Under the pieces are notes generated by a model, which was not told where the DNA came from, made no database searches, and saw nothing but the letters and a program-made list of their open reading frames with translations. A stretch of DNA of 64,000 nucleotides. Source: Jaltomata sinuosa. Taxonomy: Eukaryota; Streptophyta; Magnoliopsida; Solanales; Solanaceae. Position numbers and translations under genes: made by a program. Of the stretch, positions 58,873-64,000 are shown piece by piece; the stretch's first letter is position 1; each line of letters opens with the position of its first letter. Location: positions 1-64,000 of the forward strand of contig QJPP01001753.1 in NCBI GenBank assembly GCA_003996215.1. Reading direction: 5' to 3'.

Positions 58873-60250
58873 CTACTTGATAATGTAATCCTCATCTCCA
58901 TGGTATCTCTTAAGCATGGATACATAAAACACCGGATGGACCCCTGACAAGCGTGGAGGCAATGCCAACCTATAGGCTACCGACCCCATATTGCCAAGAA
59001 CCTCAAAAGGACTGATATACTGAGGGCTAAGCTTACCCTTCTTACCAAACCTCATGACTCCTTTCATAGGTGACACTTTCAAAAAAACTTATTCAACGAC
59101 CTTAAATAACATGTCCCTCACCTTATGGTTTGCATACTCCTTTTGCCTACTCTGGGCTGCCAACAACTTGGTTTGGATAAATCTCACTTTTTCCTGAGCT
59201 TCTTGCACCAAATCAGTGCCCAAAGATTTCACATCACCAGTCTCGAACCATTCGATGGGTGATCTATACCCCTTCCCATAGAGTGCCTCAAATAGAGCTA
59301 TATCAATGTTAGAGTGATAATTATTATTGTATAAGAACTCACACAACAATAAGAACTGGTCCCAATGTCCAGCAAAGTCGATCACCCATGCCCTCAACAT
59401 ATCCTCAAGCACCTGAATCATCCTCTCTGACTATCCATCTGACTAAGGATGAAAGGTTATCTAATAGTGAGTTTGGTTCCCAACTCTTCGTGAAACCTAC
59501 CCAAAAATTTAGAAGTGAATTGCGTACCGCTATCTAAAATAATGGAAAATGGCACCCCATGTAGCCTCACTATCGCCCTGATGTAGATCTTGGACAACTG
59601 TTTAGAGTCGTAATCCACTCTAACTAAAATAAAATAGATTGATTTAGTCATCCTATCCACTATAACCCAAATTGAGTCATGCTTCCCAAGGTCTTAGGAA
59701 GACCTACCACTAAATTCATAGCGATCCTCTCCACTTCCACTCAGGAATGGGTATCCTTTGGAGCAAACCCGCAGGCCTTTGATGCTTGTACTTTACCTGC
59801 CGACAGTTATGACATTTGGATACATACTCTATTATGTCCTTCTTCATCCTAGGCCACCAAATAAAGCTGCCTCAAGTCACGGTAAATTTTTGTTACACCT
59901 GAATGAATAGAATATCGCAAACCATGAGCTTTAACTAGAACATTCTGGATCAAATCACCAACCCGAGGAACATATACTCTCCCTCTAAACCATAATACTC
60001 CATATGCATCAAGTGTGGCATCTGAAGCCTCACCATACACAACTTTGTTTCGAAGTTTATTCAATTCCACGTCCTCAAACTGTTTGGCCTTGATTTCATC
60101 GAGGAATGTTTACCATACCTCAATACTAGCCAACACTCCATCCATTTTCTGAAATACCAAACTGTATGAACTTAGATGCTAGAGTTTGAAACTCCCTAGC
60201 CAAGGATCGCCTTGACACACTCAAATAGGCCAAACTGCATATACTTGTTG
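58873..60250 (-). pseudogene. Element F integrase
   Basis: Parts in order: zinc-finger region 60070-59849 (KVVYGEASDATLDAYGVLWF, the HGLRYSIHSGVTKIYRDLRQ part of the H2C2 domain), core 59660-59457 (DRMTKSIYFILVRVDY, then ILDSGTQFTSKF with the second catalytic Asp), 59421-59089 (VLEDMLRAWVIDFAGHWDQF, PFEALYG-like motif), and the C-terminal segment 59082-58873 (SPMKGVMRFGKKGKLSPQYI, HPVFYVSMLKRYHGD). Frameshifts separate all four; the LTR follows 270 bp later. Confidence 0.87.
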
Positions 60251-61442
60251 ATTTCTAGCTCAATGCGTCTACCACCATATTGTCCTTACCAGAAGATACT
60301 AGATGGTCACATCATAGTCTTTCAACAATTCAATCCATATCCTTTGTCTCAAGTTTAAATCTCTTTGCGTGAACACATGTTGCAGGCTATGATGGTCTGT
60401 GAATACCTCATACTTGACACCATAAAGATAGTGTCGCCAAATCTTATGTGCAAACACCACTGCTGAGGCTTTAATTGCCTTGAAGCATAAGCAATGACAT
60501 TCATGTCCTACATCAACACAACACTCAAACCCAAATGTGAAGCATCACAAAATACAACAAAATCCTTACCTTCAACACTCAAACCCAAATGTGAAGCATC
60601 ACAAAATACAACAAAATCCTTACCTTTAACACACAATGAAAGAATAAGAGTTGTAGTCAAAAATGTCTTAAGCTTTTGGAAGCTGTCCTCACACTTATCC
60701 GACCAAACAAATGGCACCTCATTCAAAGTCAACCTTGTCAAGTGAGTAGCAATAGAAGTAAAATTCTAGACAAACCTGCAATAGTAATTAGCAAGACCCA
60801 CGAAGCTCATAACTCAGTCACAAAGCTAGGCAAAACCCAACTCTTAACCACCTCAACCTTTTGGGAATCTACCATCACTTATTTTTCCAAGACTATATGC
60901 CCTAATAAATTAACCGAAGACAACCAAGACTTGCATTTTGAGAACTTTGCATACAACTACTTCTCTTTTAAAATTCCCAAGACAATGCGAAGATGACCTG
61001 CGTATTCCTTCTTACTCTTGGAGTAAACCAAAATGTCATCAATAAAATCTCTAACAAAAGAGACCAAGAAGGACTTGAAAATACCGTTCATCAAGCTCAT
61101 GAAGGCTGCTAGTGCATTGGTCAACCCAAAAGACATCTGTAGGAACTCATAATGCCCATATTGAGTCCTAAAATTTGTCTTAGGTATATCCTCAGGCTGA
61201 ATTTTTAGCTGATGGTAGCCCATCCCAAAGTCATTCTTGGAGAATACCGAAGCACCCTATAACTTGTCAAAGAGATCATCTATCTGAGGCAAAGGATACT
61301 TAATATTTATGGTAACCTTATTCAACTGTCTGTAATCAATGCACATCCTCATGCTACCTTCTTTCTTCTTAATGAACAAAACTAGAGCACCACAAGGTAA
61401 ACCACTAGGATTAATAAATCCCTTATCAAGCAGTTCCTATTT
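60251..61442 (-). pseudogene. Element F reverse transcriptase and RNase H, with 54-bp duplication
   Basis: 61223-60957 is the RT palm (MGYHQLKIQPEDIPKTNFRT, MSFGLTNALAAF, and FIDDILVYS with both Asp intact). 61440-61224 is the fingers region with stops, and motif A is frame-damaged. 60741-60508 is the RNase H start (VPFVWSDKCEDSFQKLKTFL) and contains an exact in-frame repeat of an 18-residue segment carrying FCDASHLGLS. Stops follow. Confidence 0.85.
60520..60627 (-). repeat. 54-bp direct tandem duplication in RNase H
   Basis: Two copies 54 bp apart (60520-60573 and 60574-60627), each starting AACACTCAAACCCAAATGTG on the plus strand; nearly identical, differing only at the very edge. It duplicates 18 codons including the first catalytic Asp of RNase H. 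Confidence 0.88.
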
Positions 61443-62165
61443 CTAGGTTTTGAGTTCCCTCAATTCTGCCAAATCCATTTGATAAGAAGGAATAGAAATT
61501 GGGCGAGTGCCCAGCTCTAAATCAATACAAAAATCAATATCCTTGTCTGGAGGCATACCAAGCAAATCCGTAGAAAATACCTCCTGAAACTCAGAAACTA
61601 TAGGAACCGACTCAATAGAAGAGGACTTTACACTAACATCCCAAAGATGAGCCAGGAAGGCTGAACACCCCTTACCCACTAGCTTTCTAGCCCAAACAAA
61701 AGATATGATTTTCACTGGCTTAGGCTTATACACACCCTCCCACTCTAGTTTACCCATACCTGGCATTTCTAAAGTCAATGTCTTGGTATTATAGTTCAAA
61801 ATAGGATAATATGGAGACAACCAAGTCATACCCAGAATAATGTCAAAATCAAGCATGTCCAAAATGATCAAGTCTACCCAAGTCTGAAGACCCATAAACA
61901 AAAAAGAACATGCATGATAGACATAGATCATTACCATAGAATCTCTAACCAGAGTAGAAACATATACAGGAGAATCAAGTACATCACAGACCAAGTCCAG
62001 ACCCAAAGCAAATATAATAGATACAAAAAAGTAAGTAGAACCTGTATCAAACAAAACAATAGCCATCAAATAATAGACAAAAATAGTATTTGTGATAACA
62101 ATATCAGACGCCTCGGCCTCGGTCTTGCCTGGGAAGGCATAACAGAGAGCTCTATCATAAAGCTG
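61443..62165 (-). pseudogene. Element F protease and RT N-terminus (3' half of split F)
   Basis: A 241-codon open frame read from 62168 leftward. The aspartic protease shows VLFDTGSTYFFVS (intact D-T-G) at residues ~58-70, then DLIILDMLDFDIILGMTWLS (residues ~119-138) and the linker VPIVSEFQEVFSTDLLGMPP leading into RT. The frame starts within CACTA sequence: the true upstream coding sequence, the gag tail of F, is at 31270 on the other strand. The frame is the best preserved in F. Confidence 0.88.
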
Positions 62166-62460
62166 CACTACAACATTTTAGGCCTAAGGCCACACTAAAT
62201 CTGGACAACGCTTGTAAAGTGTTGTCTAAAACATTTTTGGATACACTTTTAAACCGTAGCCTTAATTTTTAGCTTTTGACCACGATAATATTGGCAACGT
62301 CTATAAAGCGTGCTCTTTATTGGTATAATCTACACATTATAAGTATTGCCATATCATTATATAATTGACAACACTTATTTACACATAAGACTACACTTTT
62401 AAAGTGTGCTATTTTTATAATTCTAAATACAATACTTTACAAGTGTTCCCTTATAGTTTT
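62166..62460 (+). repeat. CACTA subterminal repeats
   Basis: Recurrent AAAGTGT/ACACTTT and AACGCTT/AAGCGTG words in both orientations are spaced every 20-40 bp; by analogy to En/Spm these are transposase-binding sites. Confidence 0.7.
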
Positions 62461-62874
62461 CCTAAATTTTTCACGAAAATTTATATTCCCTCCAACCTAT
62501 TTAGCTCTCCCTTCAATTTCTAATTGGCCAAAAAAATAACTCATAAAAAATAATTGATATTTTAGAAATCAGAAAACTATACTTGTCTCTACTCTTTTTC
62601 CAGAAACTCTCTCGTCTCTACTCGTTTTTCAGAAAAATCAGAAAACCCTACTCTTTGCCCAAATCTCTTTGCCCAAACTTACACTGAAATCAGTGTTCTC
62701 GTCTCCAATCTTTACCCAAATCTCTTTTCCCAAATTCATATAGAGTTCATGTCGTGATGCCCTTTTATCAAGTACAATTTTTTATCTTTTAAGATATGGG
62801 TTTATTGCATGTCTATTTTTGACTTGTGGGTTTTGATTTTCTTGCCTTGTTGAAACAATTTCTGGGTTTTTTTT

Positions 62875-63010
62875 CTTGTTTACCGATGGGTTGGTTTTTG
62901 ATTGTTTACCGATGGGTTTTTGCTTGTTTACACATGGATTTTTGCTTGTTTACCTATGGGTTTTTGCTTGTTTACCGATGAATTTTTGCTTGTTTACTGA
63001 TGGATTTTGC
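62875..63010 (+). repeat. 22-bp tandem repeat, about 6 copies
   Basis: Units of GCTTGTTTACCGATGGGTTT plus TT, diverged at a few positions. It lies in the presumed 5' leader or first intron of the CACTA element. Confidence 0.85.
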
Positions 63011-64000
63011 ACCATTTATTGGTTTGGAATCATTGTTTCTGGATGTTAATTCTTCACATTTTATTTTTTCATTGTATGATTGATCACAATAGGAAAGAGA
63101 CCATATTATGAACCAAAAAAAATTGTTTGATTGTTAACTTTTGTGTTTTGGTTTCTGAGGTGCACAGGGCTTTCTTATGAATATAGAGCAGTCAACATTG
63201 ATAAAAGGAAATAATTCACTTCAGGTATTATGTTTGATTTTTTTTGCTAGCCATTCACCAGTATGAAATTCAGAAGTACCAAAGGCTTTTTTTGAGTGCA
63301 ATATTGTGTTGATAAAAAAGAAGATAGATATAATGAATTCCCATAGAAATTACTATGTGTAGTGGATAATTTCAGCCAAGAAATCTATTATTTGGGGTGA
63401 GCGCAAAATGTCTCTGCAGCATTTGAAATCGCGATAATAGTGTGTCAGATAGTCTAAAGATTTGCTAATCTAGCTCCTATCTGCTTAATTAGGCATAGAG
63501 ATAGTAGTCGCTATCATATTTGTTAGAATACAAACATTACTAGATGATATTGATGGTTCAACTACATGGCTCTTCCTAGTCTATGTAAGACCTTTAGGTG
63601 AAGCTTTTGCTTATAGCTCACGAGCCATGATTACGTATAAACAAAAATCTTATAGCTCTTGATTATTGTAGTGATGAACAGAAATAGAAATCATTTCAGT
63701 AAAGAGTATGAATAAAGTTGTTTGGCTATTTTGGGAACTTATAACACTAGTAGCTTATACCTAATGATTACTATAGTGATGGGAAGAACTAGAAACTATT
63801 TTCATGAAGAGTAAGATTAAGTCCTATTACTATTTTAGCAACTCATTACATTATCTTAAAAAAACTGAAAAAGGCATATCTTAAACTTCTTGTTAATTGC
63901 TCTGTGCCGGATGGTCCAGTATGACACATATATGTCTAGCTTGGATACTATTAATTTAGAGTCTTCTATTTGTGTTATTCAGGTATACATTCTCAAAAGA

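Larger units (their letters stand above)
62166..64000 (+). mobile_element. CACTA (En/Spm-type) DNA transposon, left end
   Basis: It begins CACTACAACATTTTAGG at 62166 directly after CTG (62163-62165), a candidate 3-bp target duplication. The first ~300 bp carry subterminal repeats in both orientations (ACAACGC-TTGTAAAG-TGTTGT, AACACTT, CACTTTTAAAGTGTG), typical of Solanaceae-type CACTA elements. No transposase frame is seen before the window ends; 62460-64000 is non-coding with a CT-rich leader-like stretch (62580-62740) and a 22-bp tandem repeat. The right end is outside the window. Confidence 0.75.

Noticed and set aside
27263..62165. Elements at 27-31 kb and 56-62 kb as two independent F insertions
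   Set aside because: The coding parts do not overlap, meet at the same base, and share target-site bases within a copia frame that joins across them.
62460..64000. Start of a host gene (CT-rich leader, possible intron)
   Set aside because: No coding exon is visible before the window ends, and the sequence is continuous with the CACTA terminus.

Overview
The window looks like a repeat-rich intergenic stretch of a plant nuclear chromosome. The LTR families, LINE domain and CACTA subterminal repeats resemble those of large Solanaceae genomes (pepper, tobacco or potato type); that assignment is from recognition of families, not from a search. I find no intact host gene, no tRNA or rRNA gene and no CRISPR array. 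Almost every base can be assigned to a nested or broken transposable element, and nearly all their reading frames carry stops or frameshifts.

Left third (1-23.3 kb). A 5'-clipped hAT DNA transposon (1-~3326) has a one-base frameshift in its transposase. After about 0.9 kb of degenerate debris comes Ty3/gypsy element B on the minus strand. B is split by gypsy element A (4754-12541, paired ~2.44 kb LTRs, 5-bp duplication ATAAA): B resumes at 12542 and ends with its 5' LTR at 17413. B abuts gypsy family C copy 1 (17414-23334), which has the order LTR-internal-LTR-internal.

Middle (23.3-46 kb). A LINE 3' fragment is followed by the 3' part of a Ty1/copia element on the minus strand. Gypsy element F then begins with its 5' LTR and gag (27263-31270, plus strand). 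F is interrupted by an Athila-like LTR (G1), which meets an oppositely oriented Athila-like LTR (element I) in a head-on junction near 32660. Element I has two LTRs and a short non-coding interior. Athila-like element D (plus) is cut at 39683 by the 3.7-kb LTR of C copy 3, and that element in turn ends at the 5' part of a copia element.

Right third (46-64 kb). A nearly complete Athila-like element G2 (minus, 46051-55827) sits in the copia element. The copia reading frame resumes at 55828 and is cut at 56334 by the 3' LTR of F. F's pol follows (minus strand), then a CACTA DNA transposon begins at 62166 and runs out of the window.

The main structural result is that the copia 5' half plus F's 3' half (55.8-62.2 kb) and the copia 3' half plus F's 5' half (25.4-31.3 kb) are complementary halves of one copia-with-F-inside composite. 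They now lie 25 kb apart in opposite orientation, and the same target-site bases flank F on each half. An inversion of more than about 30 kb explains this, with a likely breakpoint at the head-on LTR junction near 32660. A second observation is that most LTR families here carry, just upstream of a TATA-like box, a block of short degenerate inverted repeats; the word differs by family but the layout is shared.
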